Assembly: GCA_934434555.1 (NCBI GenBank)
Contig: CAKRZX010000020.1
Span: forward strand, 1-44,835
Source of the DNA: an uncultured Clostridia bacterium
GTDB taxonomy: Bacteria; Bacillota; Clostridia; Christensenellales; QALW01
Direction of reading: 5' to 3'
Length of the DNA stretch: 44,835 nt
Shown here: in pieces, positions 17,714-25,819 of the stretch
How the letters are laid out: each line of letters starts with the position of its first letter
Numbering within the stretch: position 1 is the first letter of the stretch
The notes under the pieces: model-generated
Database searches by the model: none
What the model was told of the DNA's origin: nothing
Seen by the model: only the letters and a program-made list of their open reading frames with translations
Position numbers and translations under genes: made by a program

Positions 17714-18988
17714 ATGCGCAAAAAAACTTTTTTTAACATAGGTATGCTGACGGCGTCAAACGCAATTGTGCGCATATCGGGCATGCTTTACAAAGTGTGG
17801 CTTGCAAAAAACATTTCGCCTGCGGCGCTGGGAATATATCAGCTGTCTCTTTCCGTTTACGGCTTTTTTATGACGCCCGTTGCGTCCGGACTGCCCGGCG
17901 CAGTTAACCGCCTGTGTGCAAAATATTCTTCCGATTCAAAAAGTGTGCTTGCCTGTGCATTGCGTATTGCGCTGTTTCCGCTTATTTTTTCCGGCTTAAT
18001 AATGCTTTTGGGCAAAAACGTAATAGCAGGTATATTCCTGCATGAGCCCTCAGCTTCGGGCGCGGTACTTGCACTTGTTCCCGCAGTAACGCTCGGTGCG
18101 GCGGCAGCACTGCCTGCGGGATATCTGCATTCAAAAGAAAAATCGTCGCTTCCCGCCGTGTTTGAAATGATTGAGCAGTGCGCCAAAATTTTATCTGCGG
18201 TTATTTTGATAAAACTCTTTGCCGACGGTACGCCCCGCAACGACGCAGTTTTTCCCGCACTGGCAATAAGCTTCGGGGGCGTGATATCGTTCGTGCTCTC
18301 GTTTGCCGCCGCGGGGAAATGCGGTGTTCCTAAAAAGCAATACTACGGCGAAATTGCAAAAAACGCACTGCCGCCCACCGCCGCAAAAGGCGCAACGGCG
18401 CTTTTGCACTTAGGCACAACATCTTTGCTGCCCCTGTGCCTTATGTCCTCGGGACTTTCCCGCGATTCCGCCCTTGCGGCCTACGGAGTACTTACTTCAA
18501 TGGCATACCCGGTGGTGTTTATCCCGATGACCGTTATAAGCGCCATTTGCGTTGTGTATCTTCCGGATATAGCAAAGAACCTGAAAGATTTTGTTTATAT
18601 AAAGCGCCGTTTTTTAAGAACGCTTTTTATTGTATTCCTGATTTCCCTGTGCTTTTCGGTACTGCTTTTGCTGTTTGCACCCTATGCGGCAAACAAACTT
18701 TTTTCCCGTCCCGAAGCGGGCAGATATATGGTTCTGCTTATTCCCTCGGTGATATTTCTGGGCTTAAAGCAGATATGTGCCACCACTCTTAACGGAATCG
18801 GGCGGCAGAAAGCGCTGACTTTTGCTTCCGTGCTTGACGGTGTTCTCGGGCTTCTGCTTACATTTGTTTTAGCGCGGAAAGCGGGCATTTACGGTTTTAT
18901 CGGGGCAAACTGTCTGCAAGATATCGCGGCGTTTGCGGTTCATTTTATTCTTTGTGCAAAATACATCAAAAAAGGAGAAAGCAAATAA
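17714..18988 (+). CDS. polysaccharide/lipid flippase of the SpoVB/MurJ-like MOP family
   Basis: The ATG at 17714 fits best: AAGGG ends at 17705, giving an 8-base spacing; GTG 17705 and ATG 17708 are too close. The 424-residue protein has about 12 membrane segments and the family N-terminal pattern (NAIVRISGMLYKVWLAK, GIYQLSLSVYGFFM, SGLPGAVNRL). SpoVB-type proteins flip lipid-linked cell-wall precursors or glycans. It is about 90 residues shorter than typical SpoVB, possibly lacking the last two helices. It is coupled to the FeoB-like gene (TAATG). Confidence 0.85.
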   Translation: MRKKTFFNIGMLTASNAIVRISGMLYKVWLAKNISPAALGIYQLSLSVYGFFMTPVASGLPGAVNRLCAKYSSDSKSVLACALRIALFPLIFSGLIMLLGKNVIAGIFLHEPSASGAVLALVPAVTLGAAAALPAGYLHSKEKSSLPAVFEMIEQCAKILSAVILIKLFADGTPRNDAVFPALAISFGGVISFVLSFAAAGKCGVPKKQYYGEIAKNALPPTAAKGATALLHLGTTSLLPLCLMSSGLSRDSALAAYGVLTSMAYPVVFIPMTVISAICVVYLPDIAKNLKDFVYIKRRFLRTLFIVFLISLCFSVLLLLFAPYAANKLFSRPEAGRYMVLLIPSVIFLGLKQICATTLNGIGRQKALTFASVLDGVLGLLLTFVLARKAGIYGFIGANCLQDIAAFAVHFILCAKYIKKGESK

Positions 18989-20709
18989 TGCGTGCGGCAC
19001 TTTTCGGAAATCAGAATTCGGGAAAAACAACGCTTTTTAATTATCTTACGGGCAACAATGCCCACACGGGAAATTACCCCGGCATAACAGTGGAAGTTCA
19101 GGAGGGAAAAATACTTTCCTCAAAGATTCTGCTTGCCGATCTGCCGGGAATATATTCCCTGTCATTCAGAAGCCGTGAAGAAGAAATTTCAGCCGAATTT
19201 TTGAAAACAAAACCCGACGTTATAATAAACATACTTGACGGCAACTGTATTGCCCGCGGGCTTTATCTGACATTTCAGCTTATGGAATACGGCATACCGA
19301 TGATAATCGTACTTAATATGATGGACGAAGTGCGCAAAAAGGGGAATATTGATATTTCGGGGCTTGAAAATGCGCTGGGCGTACCCGTACTTCCCGTAAG
19401 CGCCCGAAGCGGCGAGGGCTGCAAAAAAATAATCGACCTGTTAAATAAGGGCGAACTCAAAACAGGCAAAAGCAAATGGAGCCGCGGCACGCTTACAGGC
19501 GAAAAAGCAGCGGAATTTTACTATAAAAACATTGATTCGCTTATGCGGTTCGTGCACATAAAAGAGGATTATAAAATTTCATTTGCCGACAGACTTCTTA
19601 CGGGCAAAATAACGGGACCCGTGTGCTTCGCGCTTATTATCGGCGCGATTCTGTACCTGACCTTTGCCGTATTCGGGAAATTCCTGACGGGTTTTATTGA
19701 ATATATTTTCGGCATAATATGTTCTCAGGCGGATGTTTTGCTTGAAAACCTGCACACGGCACCTTTTTTGCGCGGACTTATATGCGACGGCATTCTTGCA
19801 GGCACGGGAAGTATAATTTCCTTTTTGCCGTGCGTGCTTATACTGTTTTTCTTTTTGGGACTCTTGGAGGATTCGGGGTATATGGCGCGGGTGGCGTTTA
19901 TTATGGATGAACCGATGCGCCGCTCGGGCCTTTCGGGCAAGGCAATTGTGCCCCTTATTATGGGAACGGGCTGTTCGGTACCTGCTTTGCTTGCCTGCCG
20001 TACAATGGAGGAAAACCGCAAAAACACAGCGCTTTCGGTGCCGTTTATCCCGTGCAGTGCCCGCCTGCCCATATACTTTATGTTTGCAACAAAGTTTTTT
20101 ACACACCCTTTTTTGGTGATTTCACTGCTTTATATTTCGGGCTTCTTTGCGGCGTTTGTTTCCGGCGCGGTATCGTCAAAGGGTGCGCCGCCGCCGTTTT
20201 TAATGGAACTTGCCCCATACCGTCTGCCCAAAATTGGAACCGTGTTTAAGAATATGTGCGACAAAGCCTTTGATTTTATAAAGCGCACTTTTACCGTTAT
20301 TATGCTTGCGGGAATTTTTGTTTATCTTTTGTCGAACCTGTCGCTTTCACTTAAATCTGACCCCGACAACAGTATTCTTTATCTGCTGTCAAAATTTCTG
20401 CTGCCCGCGTTTTCGCTTATGGGGCTGACTTCGTGGCAGTGCGTTGCCGCCCTTATTTCGGGAATAAGCGCAAAAGAGGCGATTTTAAGCACATTTTCGG
20501 TTTTGGGCGTTACAACGGATATCTTTACCCCCGCAAGTGCGCTGACGTTTCTGTTTTTCTGCACGCTTTACACCCCGTGCATTGCCGCGCTTTCCTTAAT
20601 AAAAAAAGAATACGGCATAAAAGCGATGTTAAAAAGCATTCTGTCGCAAACGCTTACAGCCTATGCTGCGGGCGTTGCGGTGTATTTTATTGCAAGAATG
20701 ATTCTGTGA
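18988..20709 (+). CDS. feoB: compact FeoB-like ferrous iron transporter
   Basis: The 573-residue protein has an N-terminal GTPase with G1 GNQNSGKT (7-14), G3 DLPG (51-54) and G4 NMMD (110-113). The membrane part has the two FeoB gate repeats, seen as MGTGCSVPALLACRTME with FIPCSARLPIYF, and ISGISAKEAILSTFSVLG. FeoB is usually about 650-750 residues; the helical GDI region between the GTPase and the first membrane helix is reduced here. No FeoA is adjacent. The ATG overlaps the flippase stop codon. Iron uptake is the family function; other metals are possible. Confidence 0.88.
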   Translation: MRAALFGNQNSGKTTLFNYLTGNNAHTGNYPGITVEVQEGKILSSKILLADLPGIYSLSFRSREEEISAEFLKTKPDVIINILDGNCIARGLYLTFQLMEYGIPMIIVLNMMDEVRKKGNIDISGLENALGVPVLPVSARSGEGCKKIIDLLNKGELKTGKSKWSRGTLTGEKAAEFYYKNIDSLMRFVHIKEDYKISFADRLLTGKITGPVCFALIIGAILYLTFAVFGKFLTGFIEYIFGIICSQADVLLENLHTAPFLRGLICDGILAGTGSIISFLPCVLILFFFLGLLEDSGYMARVAFIMDEPMRRSGLSGKAIVPLIMGTGCSVPALLACRTMEENRKNTALSVPFIPCSARLPIYFMFATKFFTHPFLVISLLYISGFFAAFVSGAVSSKGAPPPFLMELAPYRLPKIGTVFKNMCDKAFDFIKRTFTVIMLAGIFVYLLSNLSLSLKSDPDNSILYLLSKFLLPAFSLMGLTSWQCVAALISGISAKEAILSTFSVLGVTTDIFTPASALTFLFFCTLYTPCIAALSLIKKEYGIKAMLKSILSQTLTAYAAGVAVYFIARMIL

Positions 20710-20713
20710 TTTC

Positions 20714-20740
20714 GCGGGAAGGGCAAATTACCTTTCCCGC
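20714..20740 (+). terminator. terminator of the flippase-feoB unit
   Basis: GCGGGAAGG (20714-20722) pairs with CCTTTCCCGC (20731-20740) with one bulge, followed by TTTCT. It overlaps the end of the converging AraC gene. Confidence 0.6.
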
Positions 20741-21537
20741 TTTCTGTATTCTTTCGGCGAAACCCCATACTTTTTCTTAAAACAGTAGCTGAAATAGGCA
20801 AGTGACGAAAAACCCACCCGCAGCCCGATTTCCTCAACGGAAAAGTCGGTATTTTTAAGCAGTTCGGCGCCGTGTTCGATACGGATATTGTTCCTGTACT
20901 CAACAGGCGTAACCCCCGTGGTTTCCTTAAACACGCGTAAAAAGTGAAACTTGCTCATATTGCAGATTTCAGCGTAGCCGTCCAAATCTTTTTCAACGTA
21001 GAAGTAGCGGTTTATGTACTGTATTCCCCTCGAAATTTTATTGTAGTACGGCACTTTTTCGTTTTTGCGGATAATCGTGCTTTTTTCAAGCAGCGCAAGC
21101 AGATACAGAAATTTATACGTACAGAGTTTTTCGTAGCAGATGTCTTTCTGCATGGTCATTTCGATTATTTCTTCAAACAGGGCGCAGAAAGTTCTGTCAA
21201 ATGTGATATTATACACCCTGTTTGTTTTCAGCCCGATTTCAGAGGGCATGCTTTCGCAGTCGAAATGAATATAGTAGAATTCCCCCGTGTTTTCGCCCGT
21301 GTATATGTGGTCCTGTGCTTCACCCGGCGCAAACAGGATAAACCCGCCCTGCATAAGTTCCGTTTTTTGGGGAAGAAAAAACGTTTCGCCGCCACGCGCC
21401 GCAAAGAACAAAAGCCAGTCGTCGCGTCCCCTGTCACGCTGAATTCTTCTGCCGTTTTCGGCAAATATATGCCCGCAACTTATAAGCCTTATGCCACTTA
21501 TTTTCTCTTTCTGTGCCGAATAAGAATTGAATATCAT
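20728..21537 (-). CDS. AraC family transcriptional regulator
   Basis: The 269-residue protein has an N-terminal cupin-like ligand-binding domain (about 1-150; DDWLLFFAARGGETFF, GEAQDHIYTGENTGEFYYIHFD). The C-terminal double helix-turn-helix is at about 170-268, with the AraC signature VGFSSLAYFSYCFKKKYGVSPKEYR. It is divergent from the dehydrogenase/hydrolase-aldolase operon across about 120 bases. It is therefore the likely local regulator, responding to a sugar or sugar acid. Confidence 0.93.
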   Translation of the reverse strand: MIFNSYSAQKEKISGIRLISCGHIFAENGRRIQRDRGRDDWLLFFAARGGETFFLPQKTELMQGGFILFAPGEAQDHIYTGENTGEFYYIHFDCESMPSEIGLKTNRVYNITFDRTFCALFEEIIEMTMQKDICYEKLCTYKFLYLLALLEKSTIIRKNEKVPYYNKISRGIQYINRYFYVEKDLDGYAEICNMSKFHFLRVFKETTGVTPVEYRNNIRIEHGAELLKNTDFSVEEIGLRVGFSSLAYFSYCFKKKYGVSPKEYRKRER

Positions 21538-21656
21538 ACTTTCACCGCAATATTTCTAAAATTTTAATCAATATTTTGAATTATCTTTTTATGCAAACCG
21601 TATTATCATTTTACTATAAGAATTCAGAAAAATCAATACGGAAAGGTGATTTTATT

Positions 21657-22730
21657 ATGCCAATCAAAGAAGAATCGTTCAGAATCGGGTGCGGCCGATA
21701 TATTCAGGGGAGAAAATATATTGAAAAAGTCGGCAAAGAACTTGAATTTTGGGGGACCGCGCCGCTTATTATCGGCGACAGCACATCATTAAGTCTTACG
21801 GAAACGCAACTTGAAAACGCGTTAAAGCACGCAAACCGCAAAACCGTTGTTCACAATGCGCCCTGCAATATTGAGGACGCGGAAAAACTTGCGGAATTTA
21901 TGAAAGAAAATAATCTTGACACGGTTATCGGCGTGGGCGGCGGAGTAATTATGGACTTTGCCAAACTTGTGGCGGATATTTCCTCTGCGCCGGTAATAAA
22001 TATTCCCACGTCTTCCGCCACCTGTGCGGCGTACACGCCCCTGAGCGTCTGCTACACTCCCGAGGGACGCACGGTGGGAAGCCGGCATTACAAAAAAGAG
22101 GTGAACTGCGTTATTGCCGACACGGAGATTATTTCCCGTCAGCCCGTGCGCCTTTTGCTTTCGGGCGTATTCGATTCCCTTGCAAAGTTTATTGAAATAA
22201 AACAGCGATATAACGAATCCGTCACCGATTACCCCCTTGGACTGAACTGGGCATACGTGCTTTCAAAGGGAATGTTCTTTGACCTGTGTGCCCTTACCGA
22301 ACAGGCGATAAACAATCCCGAAAGCGACGCCCTTGAAAAGGTTGTGTTTTCGCTTATCTGCACAACGGGCGTTATAAGCGGAATCGCCCGCGGCTCAAAC
22401 CAGTGCGCACTTGCCCACAAGTTCTACGAAATTTCCCGCAAGATATTCTTTGAAGAGACCCGTCATTTTCTCCACGGCGAAATAGTGGGTATAGGCTTGC
22501 TGCTGCAAAATTTCTTTAACGGCGAAAGCGAAAACAACGAATTTCTGCTTTCACTTGCGAAAAAGTACGGTATGCCCCGCTCCGTCAGCGATATAGGTTT
22601 ATCCGCCGACGGGGACACAAAGCAGATTTTCTTTGAGCAATTATCGGCTTCAAGCGCAATTGATTCAGAAAGCCCGATTGAAACGGCAAAACTTGCGGAC
22701 GGGCTCGATTACCTGTTCGGCATTAAATAG
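21657..22730 (+). CDS. glycerol dehydrogenase-family iron/zinc alcohol dehydrogenase
   Basis: The start ATG at 21657 follows GGAAAGGTGA; an earlier in-frame start has no good binding site. The 357-residue protein has the NAD-binding GVGGGVIMDFAKLVAD and the GldA-like INIPTSSATCAAYTPLS. Metal ligands are probably the Asp of GVFDSLAKFIE, the His of CALAHKFYE and the His of HFLHGEIVG. It likely oxidises or reduces a polyol or sugar derivative. Ten bases separate it from the hydrolase-aldolase fusion. The real substrate is unknown. Confidence 0.87.
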   Translation: MPIKEESFRIGCGRYIQGRKYIEKVGKELEFWGTAPLIIGDSTSLSLTETQLENALKHANRKTVVHNAPCNIEDAEKLAEFMKENNLDTVIGVGGGVIMDFAKLVADISSAPVINIPTSSATCAAYTPLSVCYTPEGRTVGSRHYKKEVNCVIADTEIISRQPVRLLLSGVFDSLAKFIEIKQRYNESVTDYPLGLNWAYVLSKGMFFDLCALTEQAINNPESDALEKVVFSLICTTGVISGIARGSNQCALAHKFYEISRKIFFEETRHFLHGEIVGIGLLLQNFFNGESENNEFLLSLAKKYGMPRSVSDIGLSADGDTKQIFFEQLSASSAIDSESPIETAKLADGLDYLFGIK

Positions 22731-22739
22731 GAGGAAAAT

Positions 22740-24152
22740 ATGAAATATACCTTTGTTCAGCCGGGAAGAATTTTCGGCAACGTTTACTTTGCGGGCGTAA
22801 ACGAAGCGTCCACCCACATTATCGACACAGGCGACGGACTTATTATGATTGACCCGGGTTTTCCCGACAATCTTGATACCGTAATAAAAAACACCGAATC
22901 CCTCGGCTTTTCAATAAGCGACGTAAAAATAATTCTGCTTTCACACGGGCATTACGACCACGCGGGCGGCGCAAAGGAACTGCGCGCGCTTACGGGGGCA
23001 AAAATTTACATCGGCAAAGGCGACCTTGACATGGTAAACGGCACATTCGATTCCTCCCTGTCGCCAAAGGCAAGTTACGTTCACAAATACTCTTTTACTC
23101 CCGACGTGCTTTTATCCGACGGAGATACCGTTTCCTTGGGCAATACGGAAATTCTCTGCCTTTCCACTCCGGGTCACACCGCGGGTACAATTTCTTTCTT
23201 CTTTGACGTGTTTTCCGAAAATCGGGTTTTACGGGCGGGTATGTTCGGCGGAGCAGGTACAAACACCCTTACACGCGAATTTCTGCGCACAAACGGACTT
23301 CCGCTTTCCGTGCGTCAGGCCTACATAAACAGCCTTAACAGGGTCAGAAATCGGCACGTTGATATCTTCTTGGGCAACCACACCGACAACAATAACACGG
23401 TTAAAAAACTCAAAAAAGGCGGTGACGCCTTTGTCTGCCCCGATGAATGGGGAAGTTTTATTGACGCAAAAATCTCTTATATGGAGCAAATAATGAGAAC
23501 CGAAAGCGAAAACGAAAAGAAACTTGAAGAGATAAAGAACAACAAAGTTATCGCAATTATCCGCGGGATTGACAGGGAAAGCATAATTCCAACCGTGCAG
23601 GCACTTCTTGACGGCGGAATCAAAGCGGTTGAATTCACCTTTGACGCAAGCGGCAGGATTCCCGACGGCGAAATTAAAGAATACATCGCGTCGGCGGTTT
23701 CCCGTTTCAAGGGAAACGTGCTTGTGGGAGCGGGCACGGTGCTTAATAAAAATCAGGTGACGCTTGTAAAACAAGCGGGCGGCGAATTTATCATTTCGCC
23801 CAATACCGACACGGAAGTAATAAGACACACAAAAGACCTTGGGCTGCTTTCTTTCCCCGGCGCTTTCACTCCCTCCGAAGCGGTAACGGCTTATAACGCG
23901 GGCGCGGACATAATAAAGATATTCCCCGCCGTTACTTTGGGCGCCGATTTCCTTAAAAACATCAGGGCGCCACTTGCCCACATCGACTTTATGGCTGTGG
24001 GCGGTATCAGCGCCGAAAACGCAAAGGTATATCTTGCCTCCGGCGCGTCGTGCCTCGGTGTAGGTTCCAGCATCGTAAACAAGTCCCTTATTTCCGCGGG
24101 CGACTTTCACGGAATAACCCGCCTCGCAAAAGAACTGACGGAAAATATATAA
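22740..24152 (+). CDS. fusion: metallo-beta-lactamase-fold hydrolase + KDPG/KHG aldolase
   Basis: The 470-residue protein has two complete domains. Residues 1-250 form an MBL-fold hydrolase with the HGHYDH metal motif (His69, His71, Asp73, His74), His146 in STPGHTAGT and His214 in LGNHTDN. Residues about 252-470 form a KDPG/KHG aldolase (Eda-like), with Glu298 in VEFTF, GAGTVL and the Schiff-base Lys393 in DIIKIFP. Normally these are separate genes. The order would allow lactone or ester hydrolysis and then retro-aldol cleavage of a 2-keto-3-deoxy sugar acid, an inference. GGAG at 23483-23486 precedes an in-frame ATG at 23493, so a free aldolase may also be made. Confidence 0.9.
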   Translation: MKYTFVQPGRIFGNVYFAGVNEASTHIIDTGDGLIMIDPGFPDNLDTVIKNTESLGFSISDVKIILLSHGHYDHAGGAKELRALTGAKIYIGKGDLDMVNGTFDSSLSPKASYVHKYSFTPDVLLSDGDTVSLGNTEILCLSTPGHTAGTISFFFDVFSENRVLRAGMFGGAGTNTLTREFLRTNGLPLSVRQAYINSLNRVRNRHVDIFLGNHTDNNNTVKKLKKGGDAFVCPDEWGSFIDAKISYMEQIMRTESENEKKLEEIKNNKVIAIIRGIDRESIIPTVQALLDGGIKAVEFTFDASGRIPDGEIKEYIASAVSRFKGNVLVGAGTVLNKNQVTLVKQAGGEFIISPNTDTEVIRHTKDLGLLSFPGAFTPSEAVTAYNAGADIIKIFPAVTLGADFLKNIRAPLAHIDFMAVGGISAENAKVYLASGASCLGVGSSIVNKSLISAGDFHGITRLAKELTENI

Positions 24153-24156
24153 AAGA

Positions 24157-24193
24157 AAAATCAGGTGCCGGTTACAGCACCTGATTTTTTTAT
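24157..24193. terminator. bidirectional terminator
   Basis: Arms AATCAGGTGC (24159-24168) and GCACCTGATT (24177-24186) are followed by seven T on the plus strand and preceded by A-rich sequence for the minus strand. It serves both the plus-strand operon and the converging lipoprotein gene. Confidence 0.88.
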
Positions 24194-25080
24194 TTTGCGG
24201 GGAAAGTTACAGCCTCGGCAGTATCTATCGTCTTAAAGGTGTCAGCCTCATAGATTTTGAATTTCAGTTCAATTGTGTCCATACTCGTTATTCCGTTTTC
24301 CTCCAAAGAACTTGAAAGAATCGTAATATCGCCGAAAGCGTATTTATTCTTATAAACCGTAGTCGATGAAAGCGATGTAACCATAAACCCGTTTACAGAC
24401 ATATCGTCGCAGGACACCGTTATGTTTTTATCGGAATTATTCTCTATGTAAAGCAGAACCGACGAACCCCAAAACGTATTCTCGTCAACATACTTACCCA
24501 CAATGCGGATTCCGTTTTTATTGTACAGTTCGTGTCCCGTACTGTCCGCAGACGTATCCATTGTATCGTAAAGGGACGTTTTAACCGTCACGCAATCGGC
24601 ATTATATACCCGTTTGTAATCCGAACTGTCATACAGGTAAAAATACATTTCGATCTGACCTATCTTTTCTATTCCCGCAGCATTAAGCGATGACGAAGAT
24701 AAATACAGCACGTCGTTTGCCTTTTTACCCGCAGCAACCGAACAGGAAAACAGCGAAGAAACCATACAGTTATTAACTATAACCGCATCGGTACCCACCG
24801 AATAGTCCTTGTCCGAATCATTTTCTATGAGCAGTTTTATTCCGGTGCCCCATATACTGTCCTTTTCAACGGATTTAGCGGTAACCTTCACTCCGCCGTG
24901 TTCAAAACAGACCTGCTCGTCTATTGTGAATTCATTGTTTATTGCGTTACTTCCGCCTGTTTCGGCAGTCCTGCCCGGTTCGGGACTGTTAATCTTTTTG
25001 TTCTCTCCCGTTTCTGCGCCGCAGCCCGCCGCAAAGCAAATCAAAAGTACCGCCGTAAAAGCGGCAAAAATTCTTTTCAT
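24190..25080 (-). CDS. lipoprotein with two tandem copies of an about 105-residue domain
   Basis: The ATG at 25080 follows AAAGGA and yields a signal peptide (MKRIFAAFTAVLLI...) with a lipobox ending in AAGC, Cys20. The mature protein has two similar domains. Each contains a version of FWG/IWG, LLIENNSDK and DxxxVNxxMVxSL. Each also has LSSSxLxxxGI and IExxFxxYxxxxxKxxxxA. The first lies at about 45-145, the second at about 170-290. They resemble immunoglobulin-like lipoprotein domains of the DUF4352 kind, not firmly assigned. It sits 19 bases after the small membrane protein gene, so both are under the same promoter. Confidence 0.82.
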   Translation of the reverse strand: MKRIFAAFTAVLLICFAAGCGAETGENKKINSPEPGRTAETGGSNAINNEFTIDEQVCFEHGGVKVTAKSVEKDSIWGTGIKLLIENDSDKDYSVGTDAVIVNNCMVSSLFSCSVAAGKKANDVLYLSSSSLNAAGIEKIGQIEMYFYLYDSSDYKRVYNADCVTVKTSLYDTMDTSADSTGHELYNKNGIRIVGKYVDENTFWGSSVLLYIENNSDKNITVSCDDMSVNGFMVTSLSSTTVYKNKYAFGDITILSSSLEENGITSMDTIELKFKIYEADTFKTIDTAEAVTFPAK

Positions 25081-25099
25081 TAATAACATTCCTTTCTGA

Positions 25100-25450
25100 T
25101 TATCTTTTTTTAGCACTTATTATGCCGCCCGCAATAAACACGGCGGCAAAAATAAAACTGAGAACCGACCAAATCATCAAATCGCTGTACGAGCCGTAAT
25201 TTGCAATGCCGATTATTCCGCCGAAAGCATAAAACCCTGCCGAAACGAACCCTCCGGCAACGCCTTTTCTCGTGGCAATTCCCACGATTCCCGCAACAAG
25301 CATACATATTGCAACTATTACTCCCGCACTGCCGCTGACTTCGCCGTTCCCCGCGAGCGTATTTCCCAGCCCCGCCATAAGTGACTGAAAAAGGATAATA
25401 CAAAAGAGAACAATACTGATGATTCCGATTATAAGTCTTGCTGTTTTCAT
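25100..25450 (-). CDS. small four-helix membrane protein
   Basis: The ATG at 25450 is preceded by a perfect AGGAGG with seven-base spacing, so the longer upstream frame is rejected. The 116-residue protein has four hydrophobic segments with many Gly and Ala residues. No family name is certain. It is divergent from the XRE regulator gene, and its promoter is flanked by two operator-like dyads. It leads an operon with the lipoprotein. Confidence 0.8.
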   Translation of the reverse strand: MKTARLIIGIISIVLFCIILFQSLMAGLGNTLAGNGEVSGSAGVIVAICMLVAGIVGIATRKGVAGGFVSAGFYAFGGIIGIANYGSYSDLMIWSVLSFIFAAVFIAGGIISAKKR

Positions 25451-25478
25451 ATAAAACCTCCTGCAACTTTTTATGTAT

Positions 25479-25496
25479 GACATTCACTAAATGTCA
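25479..25496. promoter_or_regulatory. operator-like dyad 1
   Basis: TGACAT and ATGTCA form perfect 6-bp arms around TCACTA. The stretch CACTAAATGTCA (25485-25496) is repeated exactly at 25538-25549. It overlaps the -35 region of the plus-strand promoter and lies just downstream of the minus-strand start site. Confidence 0.65.
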
Positions 25497-25522
25497 TATC
25501 TTTGATTAGTATAGCATATAAT
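25493..25522 (+). promoter_or_regulatory. promoter of the XRE regulator gene
   Basis: A perfect TATAAT (25517-25522) has a weak -35 TGTCAT at 25493-25498 with an 18-base spacer. The -35 overlaps operator dyad 1. The start site would be near 25529, next to dyad 2. Confidence 0.5.
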
Positions 25523-25535
25523 TCTGTTGTTGACA
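25508..25535 (-). promoter_or_regulatory. promoter of the small membrane protein-lipoprotein operon
   Basis: On the minus strand, TTGTCA (plus 25530-25535) and TATACT (plus 25508-25513) are 16 bases apart. The -35 lies inside operator dyad 2. Confidence 0.55.
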
Positions 25536-25550
25536 AGCACTAAATGTCAA
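25530..25550. promoter_or_regulatory. operator-like dyad 2
   Basis: TTGACA and TGTCAA are perfect 6-bp arms, and the dyad contains the second exact copy of CACTAAATGTCA. It overlaps the -35 of the minus-strand promoter and lies at the start site of the plus-strand one. Confidence 0.65.
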
Positions 25551-25566
25551 AAAGCGAGGAGATTTT

Positions 25567-25809
25567 ATGTTCATCAATAAAACGGCTGATAACAGGAATA
25601 ACATTTGCGGCAAAAACGTTGCACGGTTCCGAAAGGAAATGAAGATTTCACAGCGTGAACTTGCCGACCGTTTACAGTTGATTGACCTTGATGTAGACAA
25701 AAACGCCGTCCAGCGAATTGAATCGGGACAGCGTTTTGTAACCGATATTGAATTGATTGCATTAAGTAAAGTACTTAACAAAACTTTTGATGAACTGCTC
25801 GGGCAGTGA
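25567..25809 (+). CDS. XRE-family helix-turn-helix regulator
   Basis: The 80-residue protein is a single lambda-repressor-type HTH domain. The recognition region is around ISQRELADRLQLIDLDVDKNAVQRIESG, split here by motif positions 32-57. It ends in TDIELIALSKVLNKTFDELL. GAGGAG lies five bases before the ATG. It is divergent from the small membrane protein gene and surrounded by repeated TGACAT-type dyads, so it probably represses both its own gene and the divergent operon. Confidence 0.9.
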   Translation: MFINKTADNRNNICGKNVARFRKEMKISQRELADRLQLIDLDVDKNAVQRIESGQRFVTDIELIALSKVLNKTFDELLGQ

Positions 25810-25819
25810 ATAAAAAGGG

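Noticed and set aside
23229..24110. 293-codon open frame on the minus strand within the hydrolase-aldolase gene
   Set aside because: It mirrors the real gene, which has intact catalytic motifs; the antisense product has no domain.
25110..25487. 125-codon minus-strand frame overlapping the small membrane protein gene
   Set aside because: The other frame has a perfect AGGAGG site and clear membrane helices.
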